DNA from: Buxus sempervirens
Lineage: Eukaryota; Streptophyta; Magnoliopsida; Buxales; Buxaceae
Length of the DNA stretch: 64,000 nucleotides
NCBI GenBank assembly: GCA_947561395.2
Contig: OX387190.1
Coordinates: 32,172,858-32,236,857, forward strand
Direction: 5' to 3'
Numbering within the stretch: the stretch's first letter is position 1; each line of letters opens with the position of its first letter. The notes below the pieces were generated by a model. That model searched no databases. It was not told where the DNA came from and saw only the letters and a list, made by a program, of their open reading frames with translations. The translations under genes and the position numbers were made by a program. Of the stretch, positions 43,186-56,000 are shown piece by piece.

Positions 43186-44580
43186 TGAGTATTTATTAAG
43201 AAAATTTGGCCCGTTTTAAATTTGATCAGTTCCTGGGTATATTGAGCACCTTGCCGTTAGATGAGTACAAACGCCGTCAACTCAAATAAACCCAAAAGAC
43301 GTGATTGCCCTTGTTAGGTTAAGAATCAGTCATCTTCAACCTTAGGCGTTTGCATATTATACCTGACACTCTCAATGCTTTCAGGCGACATTAAAGGTGA
43401 TAAAGAGCATGGGGGTAAAGGTACCACACCAAGCCAGTTGCTAACTGCGAACTGGTTGAGGATGAGAGGATGTCATGAAAGTTGTCTCGTATCGATTGCT
43501 AGTGTGGCTGGTAAGGTGTTTAAGATACATGGTCTAACCCTTCTAGTTTCAAGGCCAAGCGTGGGTCTGTGTTGAATTAGATTTGATATGTAATCACCCA
43601 AATCGCTTGTGGTTGGATATGGTAAACTTTTAAGTATTGGTTCCTGTGTTAGTCGACTCTTTCTTCGTCCCGAAATCCATTCAGTCCTCTTCAGTCAATC
43701 CTCCTTGCGAAGGGAAGGAGCGGTGCCGGTTGTGATAGTCGGCAACATTTACCGAAGTAGCATTCCACTTGAAGAATTAGGTACGCTTCTTTCTTGTTTT
43801 TCCTTTTTTCCCACTCTTAACGTTCTTTTTGTTATTTTATTTTAGGGTTTTGGATTCTTTGGTTTGATTGGTTGGATGGACGAATCAAATACACTTATGG
43901 GAGTACTTTGATTATTCGATTCTCTTTATTTGGAACAAGTTCTATCGTGTGTTTGATTTATTCTTTAGCTCCATGGAGTTAATGGCAGGATCGAAACAAT
44001 TATCAGCCTGGTTGGATTTAGGACGAGTCTTAGAATGACCGTCATTATAAAATGGATCATGTATTCACTCTCTCACCTAACTTCCATTCTCATTCTTCCT
44101 TTGTCTCGTAGTTAATGATTTATTTTTTATTTCAGATTTATTTCCTCTCGTTTTTGACCCCCCAATACCAAAATTGTAAATTGATCTAGCGCTTCAGACA
44201 TGACTGGTTTGGATATTCGCTTGTTTAGAAGTATTCACCAATGATAGATTTATGATCTTTAATGTGTTTCCTTTCAGTTTTATTGGGAATATAATATAAT
44301 ATGTAATACTAGTAGCTTAGCTAAAGGCTGTTGCCTATGTATTTAAGCATTTTGCCAAGACTACTAGGCGTTTTTCTAGGACCTATGTAATGCTCACCTT
44401 GGCATGATCTGGGGCTCGCAGCACCCTAGCTTAATTACTTGTTTAATTTTGGGATTTGCTTTTCTTAGTTATGGAACTTATTACGCATGGTCTAACAAAT
44501 TACTGCATTAAGAAAAAAATTCCTTAATTCAAATCAATAACAATTAAGTTAATGATTTTTTTTTAAACCTATTCATCATC
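43186..44580. other. Intergenic DNA, possible leader of the TRM9-like gene
   Basis: The GC content rises at 43250-43790. A segment ending GAAGAATTAG then GTACGCTTC (43782/43783) has a good splice donor and could be a 5' UTR exon of the methyltransferase gene at 48168, whose start is preceded by a plausible acceptor (TGTTCAG, ending at 48150). In that case the LINE remnant at 44.6-47.0 kb lies in a leader intron. No protein homology is seen here. Confidence 0.3.
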
Positions 44581-44589
44581 ATCAACTTA

Positions 44590-47010
44590 AGCCACTTCCC
44601 ATCATAATGGGTCAGTGACATGAATCTTGTTTCTTCCATTCTATCAAAAATCATATATTCAGTTAATTTATGTTTATTCATGTCTTGTTTTATTGACTTC
44701 ATACATGTCTTTTTGGGTCTCCATCTTGATTTTTTAGATCATTCAATATTTACACCTTCTTATATGTACATCTCTAGGTCTCCGCTTTACTTGTCAATAC
44801 CACCTTAACCTATGTTCCTCAATTTTATGCCTAATACATATTGTGCCTAACCACTTTTGCATATCTTTACTTCACTTTGTCTTTTGTAGTTTTGCCGCAT
44901 TTCCATATTAGCATTCTCCTCTCGGTAACACTCATCTTTTGAACATGTTTTATTGCCGCCCAAAATTCTGTACCATAACACATAGCTGATCTAATTACTG
45001 TATTATAAAACTTACTCTTTAATTTAGGCGAAACATAGTTATTACACAGTACCATAGAAGCACCCTTCCACTTAAGCCAACCAGCTCTAATCTTATGTCC
45101 TATATCTACATCAATTTCTCCATCCTCTTGTATTACTGATCAATAATATCTGAATTTATTACTAAAAGGGATATTCTGATTGTTAATTATAATTGTTTTA
45201 TTAGTTATATTGTTATTTGTATTAAAAGGAAATTTCATATATTAGTCTTTACACGACTTATTTTACAACCCTTTGATTCTAAGGTTTTCTCTCCATAATT
45301 GTAACTTAATATTTGCTTCTTCTATAGCCTATTGTGATTACATCATCTGCATATTACATACATCAAGGAATCTTATCTTGAGTATGATTTGTCAACTCAT
45401 CCATAAATAGGGTGAATACTAATAGTTAACCTTTGCTGCAAACCTTGCTTAACGGAAAACTCAGTTGTCTCACCGCCAATGCTTTTTAATTTAGTTACTC
45501 TTTCATACATACCCTTAATTACATCAATATATTTCATTAGTAAACCCTTTTTTTAATACAAAGCCCACCATATTAATTATGTTGTATCCCTATCATATAG
45601 ATTTTCCAAATCAATAAAAACTATATGCCGATATTTTTTTTTTCTTTTATATAGACTTTTCTATTAACTATCTATATAAAAATATAGATTTATAGTGGAC
45701 CTTCTAGGCATAAATCCAACTTTTTTTTAATCATTCTAGTTATTAGTCTTAATCCATGTTCAACACTTCTTTCCACAATTTAGTCGTGTGATTCATAAGA
45801 TTAATTCCACAATATGCATTCTTGTAAATCTTCCTTATTCTTATATATTGGTATTATTGTACCAACCTTCAAGCATTTGAAACTTTCCTAATCCTTAAAA
45901 TATCATTAAATAGTTTAACCAATCAAGATAAGCCAATAATACCTATTCACTTCCATACCTCTATCCTTAACATTTGGGCCCAAGACTTATCTTATTTTTA
46001 TTTTGACTAGAGCATCTTTAACTTCTACAACTTGGAATCCTTCAAATATAAATTTATTCTCTAGTTCCATTAATGCTATCATCCACGCGCAATCTAGATC
46101 TTTGTGTACCTCCTCATTTAATATTTCGTAAAATATTCTCTGCACCTTTCTTTAATCTCCTCATCTTTGACTAAAACTATTGATTCTTCTCTTTTAATAT
46201 ATCTGACCTGATTTGAGTTTTGTTTTCCTCTCTATAAATGTTGCTAGTTTATAAATAAAGTTTCTCCTTCTTTAGTTATTAACTTATCATACAAGTTGTC
46301 ATAAAAATGTTTTTTAGCCTCACTAATTTTCTTCCTGGTTTCTTCTTTTTTAACATTTTTATATCTTTCTAAGTTTTTTTTTGTTTTTACTCTTTTTCCA
46401 AGTTTTAAAATAAAGTATTTTCTCTTTAACAACTTCTTGGACAACATCACTTGACCAAAAAGTTTCTTTGTGAGATAGAATACTTCTTCTAAAATTTCTT
46501 TCCCAATCTTGTGATGCAATTATCCATTTCATTCTACATCCTAGTTAGATTTACCCATAAGATCACAACTGACCTCATTCATTAGCTTATTATTTCTAAA
46601 AATTACTAAATTCTTTCCTTTCAACTTCCAACATTTTAGTTTTTTGGTTCGTTTTATTGTATTTGTCCTTCTCTTTCTTCTTGAGGCATCACCCTCGGCC
46701 AATGCTGTGATGCTAAACTCTCACCTGGAATTACTTTACAATCTCTATAAATAGCTAGTTTACTCCTTTTAAGAAGAAAAATGTTAATTTGACTCCAGTT
46801 TGATCCATTCTTAAAAGTTACCAAATGTTCAATTCTCTTTTGAAAAAGAAAACGTATTTACTAAAGCAAGGCCATAGGTTTTTGCCAACACGAGGACTGA
46901 TTCTCCCATCCCATTCCTTTGACCAAAGCCCTTTACTCCATGAAGTTCATTCTAACATCACTCTCATCTCCTACGTGACCATTTAAGTTGCCTGCTATAA
47001 GTATCTTTTC
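44590..47010 (-). mobile_element. Decayed LINE (non-LTR retrotransposon)
   Basis: Read on the minus strand from 47010 leftwards. An endonuclease-like part has GNLNGHVGDESDVR and HLVTFKNGSNWSQI, DCKVIPGESLASQH. A linker region (46244-46519) has ERYKNVKKEETRKKISEAKK. Reverse transcriptase remains include a YERVTKL-like segment and a degenerate MQMM-type active-site region near 45330-45560. The 3' part reads LKSKFYNTVIRSAMCYGTEF with WAAIKHVQKMSVTERRML. Many stops and frameshifts break every domain, so it is an old, inactive copy. Confidence 0.75.
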
Positions 47011-47223
47011 GCTATCAAATATGCCTTGTATCAACTCATCCATTTTTTCATTGGCTACTAACATGTCACAACCCTCCTCCTTTATTTGGCTTGGGACTGC
47101 AGCATAAAAGATATATCAAGCAAGATAAGCAAATATTAGCAGAATTGTTTTTTTTCAACTTATTAAGACCCATTAAGAATTTATTTGTTTAAAGAAAGGG
47201 ATATATGTCCAATCAACCAAGTA

Positions 47224-47227
<4 letters not shown>

Positions 47228-47264
<37 letters not shown>
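47228..47264. repeat. (TC)n microsatellite
   Basis: About 18 uninterrupted TC dinucleotides begin at 47228. The length is likely polymorphic. Confidence 0.9.
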
Positions 47265-47266
<2 letters not shown>

Positions 47267-48167
47267 GCGCACTATCTCTTTAGTTATTATCCAAACATCA
47301 ATCACTCTTCCTTGGAGCTTTTGACAATTTTTTTATGGAAGGCCGAGGCCCGACCTCACCCTTATAATTGACCATATATATTGAATATATTTTCTTCCTG
47401 ATCCTTTCAAAATACTTCCTAGCTTCGTCTCTTTCTTTTGTTCCTGCTCCACAATCTATACTCAACTTTATCCTCCTTTTCATTTTTTTTAATTAGTATC
47501 TGAAGGTCCTGACTTCCTTTTCTTAATTTCAGTTTTTCATGTATTGATACTATTTTAATTGATTCTGCATTTTGTTAAAATTTTATTGTTTAATCAGTTA
47601 TATTGAAACTTCTTTATGTTATGGGGTATCATCAAATTATTACTAGTTTTATATGTTCCTTTCACCTTCAAGCACTAAAATTGTATATTTTTTTTTTATA
47701 AATCACTTAAGAAACCTTAATTGCTGGCTTTTGCATGATTTATTTATGAAACTGGGTGCAATTACTTGTCTTGATTTTTAATGGGAACTCAGTCTTATTT
47801 TAAGTTCCGTATATTTAATATCTTTTTTTTAAAGTATATTTAATATCTTTTATCATCACAGTTTGTATGAGATCTGTCAAATTGATGTAGTGTACTTGAG
47901 AATCATGAAAAAATATTATATACATTGCTCAATTTGATATAACTTAGGAATCATGGAAAATGATGTATGTTTTGTTCAAATTGCAATATAATATCATAAA
48001 ACAAATTGCTTCAAAACATGCTATCTAGACAGCTGCACAATCACCTAGGATAGAGGCAAGTCTATCACCTAGTTTTGGCCACAAATTTTAACAACCTTGA
48101 TTATTAGCTTAAATCCTAGCTGGTGACTTGATGAATTGCTTGATGTTCAGGCCTATGCTTTCATGTG
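47265..48167. other. AT-rich DNA upstream of the TRM9-like coding exon
   Basis: No recognised gene. The open frame at 47298-47483 (-) is short and unlike known proteins. The last 20 bases before the start codon contain a pyrimidine-poor but possible acceptor, GATGTTCAG, so part of this stretch may be an intron of the leader. Confidence 0.35.
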
Positions 48168-51100
48168 ATGCTTTTTAGTCTTGCAAGAGGATTGAGATGC
48201 ATCTTTCAGTCTCAGGAAATCTTCATTAGCAGTGGTCACTGGAGAGCTTATATTACTATGACAGATGCCCAAGAAGATAGGGCCTCTAGCTTGCATAGTA
48301 TTGAAACAGATGGAAGATCTCATATCCAAAAATCTCTCTCAGTGAGCCAGGACCAGACATGTTCCTCCGATGTTCAGTCTACCCCTGACATTGAAAAGAA
48401 ATATGTTCATCGTGTTTATGATGCTATTGCTCCCCATTTCAGCTCTACTCGTTTTGCTAAGTGGCCAAAAGTTGCTACTTTTTTGAATTCTTTGCCGCAT
48501 GGATCTCTCATATTGGATGCAGGATGTGGAAATGGGAAGTACTTGGGCCTGAACCCAAATTGCTTTTTTATAGGTTGTGATATAAGTGCTCCCTTGGTAA
48601 ATATTTGTGCTGGGAGGGGGTATGAAGTGATGGCTGCAGATGCTGTAAATCTTCCATACAGAACCGGTTTTGGTGATGCAGCAATCTCTATTGCTGTATT
48701 ACACCACCTAAGCACAGAGAGTAGGCGGAAAAAAGCTGTAGATGAATTAGTTCGTGTTGTTAAAAAGGGTGGCATGGTTCTAATTACGGTTTGGGCTGTT
48801 GAACAAGAGGACAAGTCATTGGTTACCAAGTGGACTCCTCTCAATCACAAGTATGTGGAGTGGGAAGGACCAGGTAGTCCCCAGATGCGTAGTCTTCCCT
48901 CCATTACTCTAGAAAGCATCCCAGAAACTGATGAAAATGGGTTTGGAGGTTGTTCAAAAGATTCTGAGGACTCAACCAAGGAAAAGATGAGGGATACCAC
49001 TCCTTTAACTTTGGAGAGGGAAGCTGGTTCAGTTATGTTAAAAAGTATGAATGAAAACCAAATGGAAGAAGGTTCTGTAACTTCTAAATTTCAGAATATT
49101 GTTGATAGCCAGAGAGCAGATGGATCAACTACTTCCAAAAGACAGAACAATTATGAAAACCAGCAGGAATATTTTGTCCCTTGGCACTTACCATATCATC
49201 GTGTCGAAGTCAGTGGTGCCTCTGCTTGTGCTCTTGCAAATGGACTGGCAAGAAAAGATGATAAAAAAGGTGCAGTTGTGTACAACAGGTACTACCATGT
49301 TTTCGTTGAAGGTGAACTTGAAAGGTACATCACCATTTTCTTTGCAATGTATCTTTTTCTGCACCATATTGTATCTACTGGTTCATGACACTTGACGCCT
49401 TACATTCGGATATGTCATCAATTCTTACATATTGTGTATACTCCATTTTTGGGGAACAAATTTTTTTTTTCACATGCTAATATGTCATGGTCAAGCATGC
49501 GGCATTGGATCTTGTTCCCTAAGTAAGACACCTAAGGCTACAAATTAATGTCTTGCAACCTAGGAAGAAATAAGAATTTTATGAGCAACAAGAGAAGAAA
49601 ATATGGAGAAAATAAAGTGTTAACATCACACCCATTTACCATACAATATCATGTAGCGCACTTTTATGGTGACAATTAAGCAATCTATGAAGAAAATCCA
49701 CTTAAGAGGTTTACAATGGGATTATGATCTTCAAGGATGTGATTTTTGATGGGTAGATAGAAGTTCTATTAATCAATAACCAAATTCCATACCTTTATAA
49801 TCTTATTTCTCCATCTCACTCCACCAAAATTATGTCTTTAGTTAGACTACAAGTTTCTATATCCATTTTGATTTATTCCATTCATATTTTTTTCCCAGTG
49901 CATCTCACTTCGTCGAATGAGACTACAAGTTTCTAAATTTTTTTATTTATTTATCCCATTCATGTTTTTGTTTTTCCAGTCTTTCCCTTCATCTTCTTAG
50001 ATCTTTCAAAAAGTACTCCCTCCCACATTTTCATAGTTACCTCTCTTGCATGCTTTATCATGATGCAATAATAGGCTTCACATTGAATTCTCATCACTCT
50101 AATACATCATGCGCCTCTTATGTAAGGTCCAGCCTCTAATTAGCTAAATAATTTCATTATCAAAATCTTCTCAACCAATGTTTTTCAAAGGAAGAAAGCA
50201 ACATTGGTCGGTATTGAGGCTTTTCAAATAGGCCAGCTTGCCTTTGGGCCAAATTCTCATCCTTTTTTTTTTAAATCTAGACTATTCTTAGCCTTTGTTC
50301 AAATTGCACTTTTCACATCCCCAGCTTACTAAGCTTTTGTATGGTTGTCCACATTCCTTACAACCAAGCCTCTTGCAAAATTATGAACTTGGTTGTTTGG
50401 AAATTTAAAGATTCTTAAGCAAATCAATATATTTGTGCTTAGGTATCAAATTCTAAACAATGGTAATAACAACATTACGTGAGGAAAGAAGAGTGAAAGG
50501 AACAAAGGTTCATTCAAAATATATGAAAGCTCAATTTTCTTTTTCAATTAAAACTCGCAAAAGCAAACTATATAATTTTTGTAAATTTGGTATAAAAGTA
50601 AAACTCGCAAAATCTAATTGTAATTTTTGGGCCCTTTGATACACATATTTGCACTATCTAACCTTGTGTTTGTCCTTTCCATGTATGTTCTCGTACGAAG
50701 TTGCACATGCAGGGGAATGTTGAGATATTGCATTCGGGCCCTCTTACATACGTAGTTACACCTCACTTATCAACTTAAGCATTAGGTGTAACAGTTGTTT
50801 AGCATGGTATCAGAATAGGAGGTGATGTATTTGACTCATGGGGATAAGTTTGCCTTGGAATATATTTATATCCAGCGTGTATGTGCCATGTGTTTGTCCA
50901 ACCTGTGTATATTCCCATGCGAAGTCGCACGTGCGGGGGATTGACCCTGTGTTTGTCCTCCTCACGTATGTAATGCAGGGTCTCACATGTGGGGTAGTGT
51001 TGAGAGATCATATTTGGGCCCTTTGATAGACATAGTTGCATCTTCACCTATAAGCTTAAGCTTTTAAGTGCAACAATGGTTTAAAATGGCATTAGAGCAA

Positions 51101-53208
51101 GAGGTTTTGTGTTAGGCTTTGGGGGGTGAGTTGCCTTGGCATTTACTTGTATATAGGGTATATGTCCCCTATGTTTGCCCTCCCCATGTATATTCCAATG
51201 TGAAGTCACTCATGTGAGGAAGTGTTGAGTTATTGTATTTGGGCCCTCTTGTATACATACACACTATAACCTATTAGTTTAAGCTTTTAGGTGAAACGGT
51301 TGTTCAACATGGTATCAGAACCAAAGATCTTGATTTCAACTCCCGGCAGTGACCGGTGAGTTGCCTATTTGTATCTTAGGGTGTTAATACGCTATATTTG
51401 TCTTCCCCATGTATGTTTCTGTGCAAAGTCGCACATGTGGGGGAGTGTTGAGATATCATATTTGGTCCCTTTGATATAAATAGTTACACAATTACTTATC
51501 AGCTTAAGCTTTTAAGTACAATGGTTGTTTAACAAGTTCAAAAATATGTGAGCAATCAGTGACTGATATATTGACTTGGATTGATAATATTTCTCAATTT
51601 AGACTCCAAAAATGTAATGTGACTCCAAAAGAACTTGATTTGTTGTTGTTTTTCTTATTTACTTGGTACCAAAAGTTGAATAATATGAAACCATTCATTT
51701 ATTACCCTTTAGCTAAAATTAAGCATACACGTGGCAGGACAAAAAAAAAAAACATAGAGGCTCATTTATTTTTTATTGGAATATCACATAACGAAAGGAC
51801 AATTTTTTTTTATGTAAATTCCAAACAGGAGAAAAAAGATCAACCTGTGAGTAGTGGCGGAACCACGTTGTGAATTGCCCCCCCATTGAAAATTTTTATA
51901 TTTCATGAGAATCCCTTCTAAAATTTCTGGTTTCCCTCCCCCAACTCATTGAAATTTTTATATTTCATGAGAACCCCCTCTAAAATTTATGGTTTGCCCA
52001 CCCCCAACTCATTAAAATTTCTATATTTCATGAGAAGTGTTAATTAAAGATTTTTTTTGCCCCCCCAGATTTGGAGTCCTGGTTCCGCCACTGCTTGTGA
52101 GGTAATAAATCAACATCCAATTGGTCATTCAGAATGAGTTTAGTTTAAAATATGTAAGCAAACTAAATAGCATTTTTTTAATTGTTTGATTATTAGCTTT
52201 TTTTTCTTCATATAATTAATTTTGAAGAAGCATATTATTTGAAATATATGATCAACCTCTGCATGGGTGAATCAAATTTTCGATTGAACTGGAGCTTTTA
52301 AAAGAATCCATTTTCAAGATCTGATTGTTTCACCCTTTGCTGTAGTGTTGTATGCTTTTTGATTGAAGAATCTCTTGCAACCTGAGGCAGACTCCATGTT
52401 TCATGGGTTGCCACAGGTGCAAGCTCTTCATATTTTACTTTTTCCTAATGTCTACCAAAAAAAAAAAAAGTCATGCTTTTTTATCTATCTTTATAATGTA
52501 AGAGTAATGGATGGTATGCAAGTATATATGATAAATTCATATGATTTGATATTGATCTTTCCTAAAGATAGGAATTAGAAGACAGGATCTTTTTTGGTGT
52601 AACAGCAGCATTTTAGGTATGATCATTTTTATGCAGTGGATGTTCCCTGTCATGGAGAGTGAAGGGCAATTACTTTATTTCAAGTATGGTACTTTAAATA
52701 TGGGGGTTGGTGTTTTCTCACTCTTTTTGTTGTAAAAACTGATTTTATTTATTTTTTACTGCCAATGACGGTTAATAATGTCAATAGTATTATCATTTTA
52801 TTGAATTAGTTTCATATAACATTATCTTATCAAAAAAAAAAAAAAAGTTTCATATAACATTAAAAAACAATTCAAAATGAAGAAGTTGAGCTATGCTTCA
52901 AAACTATGTCTGTGATCTCAGTAAATGATAGTAAGGGATAATTAAAAATGTTATTTTAAATTAAGAGTGATCCATTAGATCCGCCAGAAAGAAAAATGTG
53001 GAATTGATTACAATTTAGCTTATTGATTCTCTTCCTACTCCCTAATATTTCCGTTATTAATTTGATTGCAATTTTAGCAAAGTGTATTCATTATTGCTGC
53101 CACGACAATTTTAATTTTTGTAGGTTAGTTTCTGGCATCAGCAATATTGCCATCCTGGATCGATTTTTTGACAAATCCAACTGGTGTATTATTCTCAAGA
53201 AGACATGA
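48168..53208 (+). CDS. TRM9: TRM9-like tRNA wobble-uridine methyltransferase
   Basis: Two coding exons, 48168-49324 and 53124-53208, join in phase (1242 nt, 413 residues). The enzyme methylates carboxymethyluridine at tRNA position 34. The class I SAM fold is clear: KYVHRVYDAIAPHFSSTRFA upstream, LILDAGCGNGKYLGLNP (motif I), FIGCDIS (motif II), DAVNLPYR, and DAAISIAVLHHLSTESRRKK (post-motif). A central Ser/Thr/Glu-rich insert of about 100 residues precedes QEYFVPWHLPYHRVEVSGAS and VYNRYYHVFVEGELERLVSG, and the second exon ends DRFFDKSNWCIILKKT. These blocks and their order fit plant TRM9 rather than the ALKBH8 fusion, because no AlkB or RRM domain is present. The ATG at 48168 gives an N-terminal extension; MTDAQED at residue 31 is an alternative start. 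Plant TRM9 works with a small TRM112 partner, not seen here. Confidence 0.9.
50626..51534 (+). mobile_element. Tandem TRIM-like array in the TRM9 intron
   Basis: Four short LTR-like units lie at 50718-50804, 50998-51086, 51223-51309 and 51446-51534, each starting TGTTGAG and ending near TTTAACA. Three are followed directly by TGGTATCAGA or TGGCATTAGA, the primer-binding site complementary to initiator tRNA-Met. Each later LTR is preceded by a purine tract (for example TGTGGGGGAG). Spacing is about 223-280 bp. A truncated unit precedes the first (from 50626). No gag or pol is present. This is the layout of terminal-repeat retrotransposons in miniature, repeated head to tail. Confidence 0.8.
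51852..52093. mobile_element. hAT-type MITE in the TRM9 intron
   Basis: The ends are TAGTGGCGGAACCACG and the inverse of CAGTGGCGGAACCAGG. The flanks CCTGTGAG (51844-51851) and CTTGTGAG (52094-52101) form an 8 bp target duplication with one mismatch. The interior is three tandem copies of a unit of about 65-70 bp containing TTTTATATTTCATGAGAA. It is non-coding. Confidence 0.85.
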
Positions 53209-54940
53209 ATATCCCAATCATGATCCCAAACATATGCAATCTATTTATTCTGTTTGTCCTCGGTGTCATAGAGCCATTTCATCTGAGAAATTTGGAGGAT
53301 GGTGTGGATGGTAACAGTGGCAGAGTTGTGCCAAGGCGTGTCAGCAAACATCCATGGCAGGTACTTTTGGGTCTGTCACTTTGTTTTCAAATCTTTTTTC
53401 TAATACAAAATGCTGTCTTTGTTGTTGTTGTTGTAACCATGTTAAACCATTTATTCTTGCTATAAAATGTTATCAAGGCATAAAAATAGAGAAAACAGAA
53501 AAATAGAAGAGGGTTTGTCTGGAATTCGACCATCAAAGTTATCTCCTAATCAAATAATTTCCATTGGGGTTAGTAGAAGCTTATGTTTTTCAGAAAACTT
53601 ATGTCACAAGTCCATTGCATCCGCCATGGAAGGACTATTTCTTGATATTAAGACTGTTCATTTGACTGGAATACAAAACATTTATATTTTATGGATAACA
53701 TTACAAAACAATAACGTACAAATGAATTGGAATTTAAACCCAAATACTTACCCATTTCATTTTGAGTGCCCATTTTTATATCAAACCCCTAGTTTCTTTG
53801 TCTCCTGGTACCTTACTCTAAGGCCCTTTTGGTATTCAGTTGTTAAGGCATTTGTGTCATTATTGATGGTTTGAAATTTGAGATCCTAAACCCCATATGC
53901 CCTTTTGGTGATGGTTCCTAAATGTCTCCCTTTGGAAGTGCAATGCTATAAGCATTTAGTTTGGGTTGGATTCCATTGGGACTAAGATGATCTACTTTTG
54001 AGGCTTTGACAGTACCCAACAACTACTTGTCGCATCATCAAGTAACTCTATTCATCCCCCTCCTTGAAAGCAAAAATTTTCTTTCGCTTTTTTATTGCAC
54101 CTACTTGTTGATATGGCTGATAGTTGTTGGTTGCTGTCAAGCAAGTGAGCTCAATCTGTTCCTAGAGTAAGTCTTATCTTGAAAAGGTGAGGATGCCATT
54201 GTTTTCCGAACTTGAAGAAATATTCATATAATCTTGTCCAGAAGGTAACTCTTCGCTTTCCAGGACATAAAAAGAGCAAAAGGGTAGCCCAGCCGGGATG
54301 GGAGATTGATTTGCACTTGCTATAATCTGGGAGATTGGTTCCAACGGATTGGAACAGCAAAATTATGCCTGTGTTCAACTGTTCCAAATAGCTACTGTAT
54401 GCAGCAGACATTTTCTTCCACCAGTCCAACTAATTTAATGACGCAGAAATGCGCAATCTAGGATAATAATATTACTACAAATGGAGAAAGAACAGATCAA
54501 TTTATGATGTTGCACTATGTAGAATCACATGTTAATCATAACTGAAAATGCAAGACCTATAATAGTCATCTCTATGACTTCTTAAAAATGTAAAACTCAG
54601 ACAGCAAAGATGCATCTGGCAAAAAAAAAAAAAGAAAAAAAGAGTTAATAGGATATGGAAATTAATAATGTATTCATTCATACAATATGTATTTTTTAAT
54701 GTTTTAAATATATAAAAAAATATTGTAATGAATTAAAAAGTCGAGTTCAGATAAATCATAGTCTGCCTTAACCCGCTTCATGCCTTACCAAACCCTATTC
54801 ATTAGGGATAGGCAGGTTGGATAACCCAGGATGAAATCATCTATAGTAATTAGGGGTGCAATTTGGATTGGTTTGGTTTGGGTTGAGGTTAACCTAAGAC
54901 CAAACCAAAAATATATATAGTCGAATCAATTTGGGTCGGT
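53209..54940. other. 3' region of the TRM9-like gene and intergenic DNA
   Basis: The sequence after the stop at 53208 up to about 53360 is less AT-rich and may be 3' UTR; a donor-like CATGGCAGGTACTTTT occurs at 53352. Beyond it I find no supported gene. Open frames at 53467-53874 (+) and 54151-54429 (-) lack family resemblance. Confidence 0.4.
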
Positions 54941-54965
54941 TTGCCCCCTCTAGCTCTAAGGTGGT
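54849..54965. repeat. GGTTTGGTTTGG-type degenerate repeat with hAT-end-like remnant
   Basis: GGGGTGCAATTTGGATTGGT is followed by GGTTTGGTTTGGGTTGAGG and its partial inverse. The last part (GGTGGTTCTGCCACTGGCTC) resembles the TGGTTCCGCCACTG end of the MITE at 52093. Confidence 0.4.
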
Positions 54966-54978
54966 TCTGCCACTGGCT

Positions 54979-56000
54979 CTACCCAACGCATCCTCCCTTA
55001 CAAGAACTTGAATTGCCAGCGGGCAGGCCCCCATCCAAACGTATGAATATTCGTCCAACGCAAGCAAGCCCATCTGCTACCTTGTTAGCCTCCCTAAAAA
55101 CTTTTGAAACTTTTGAAAATTTTGAAATTTTAACAGACAAAAAGGAACCCCTGAGGTGCCAAGCTTCCCTAAGAATAGTTTCAATCTCCCATACATCAGA
55201 GGCCTTCTTGACGAGACAGTTGACCATGGTCTGAGAGTCACTCTCTCTTTTTTTTTTTGATAAGCTGAGAGTCACTCTCAATATTCAGTCGATGACAGTT
55301 TAAAGCAAGAGCCATCTTCATGCCCTCCACAATCGCCCAAGGGATTTCTCCTGATCCAGGGATTGGGCGATTGTGGTGCACGAACTCAGCTATGGCAAAA
55401 TTGGGTGCTCACCCAATTTCAGACCCAGGGATTGTGGAGGGCATGAAGATGGCTCACCCAATTTCACCCAATTGCAGACCCAGGGAGGCTTGAGAAGCCG
55501 GGACTGGGTGCTCACCCAATATTCAGTCGATGACAGTTTAAATCAAGAGCCATCTTCATGCCCATCACAAAATTGGGTGCTCACCCAATTTTGTGAAAAG
55601 GTGCTGATTAGAATCTTGCTCCTTGCCGCATAGAACACAAGCCTCCCTTAGAACCCCCGACTCTGGTATGAAGGATGTCATTCGTGAGGTTATCATCTTG
55701 CATACTCTTCCAAAGAAAGAACCTGATCTTTTGTGCTCATGGAATGTGCCATAGGTGATGCCACTTTTTACCATCTGCATTTAGTGAGCCCAGAGTGAGA
55801 AAATAATTTGTACGTAGAAGAGACAAAATACTTACCTGCCCATGTCCCTCTCCAAATGATTTCATCTTTATTAGAAAATTTGTCAATTGGGGTAGCAATC
55901 AACTGCTGCACTTCCTGATCTGACCATATTTCTTCCAATTTATCAATTTTCCTGCAAGTTCAAGCAAGAAGGGGGAATTCCTGGTTGTGGAAACAGATAT
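54979..56000 (-). mobile_element. LINE remnant: zinc-binding and RNase H-like parts
   Basis: On the minus strand the part at 55565-55780 reads ESGVLREACVLCGKEQDSNQ, like the zinc-binding region that follows plant LINE reverse transcriptases. The part at 54979-55281 reads RESDSQTMVNCLVKKASDVW, EIETILREAWHLRG and KVFREANKVADGLACVGRI, like the RNase H (RVT_3) domain with its conserved Asp and the REANKVAD segment. The two are separated by a jumble of repeats (55280-55600). Stops and truncation show it is not functional. Confidence 0.65.
55280..55600. repeat. Cluster of direct, inverted and palindromic repeats
   Basis: A block starting ATTCAGTCGATGACAGTTTA and running through GAGCCATCTTCATGCCC occurs at 55282-55324 and 55521-55562. 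Its end is present inverted at about 55430-55453. GGGTGCTCACCCAAT occurs three times (about 55403, 55506, 55575). At 55565-55596 it forms a palindrome with 15-base arms (TCACAAAATTGGGTG) around CT; at 55398-55419 the arms are 10 bases. Confidence 0.85.

Noticed and set aside
48416..48844. 142-codon minus-strand frame
   Set aside because: Antisense shadow of the TRM9-like methyltransferase domain.
50805..51319. Three TGGTATCAGA-like primer sites as evidence of full copia elements
   Set aside because: No gag or pol coding DNA lies between the LTR-like units; a miniature element fits better.
53467..53874. 135-codon plus-strand frame
   Set aside because: AT-rich chance frame after the TRM9-like gene, without domain signature.
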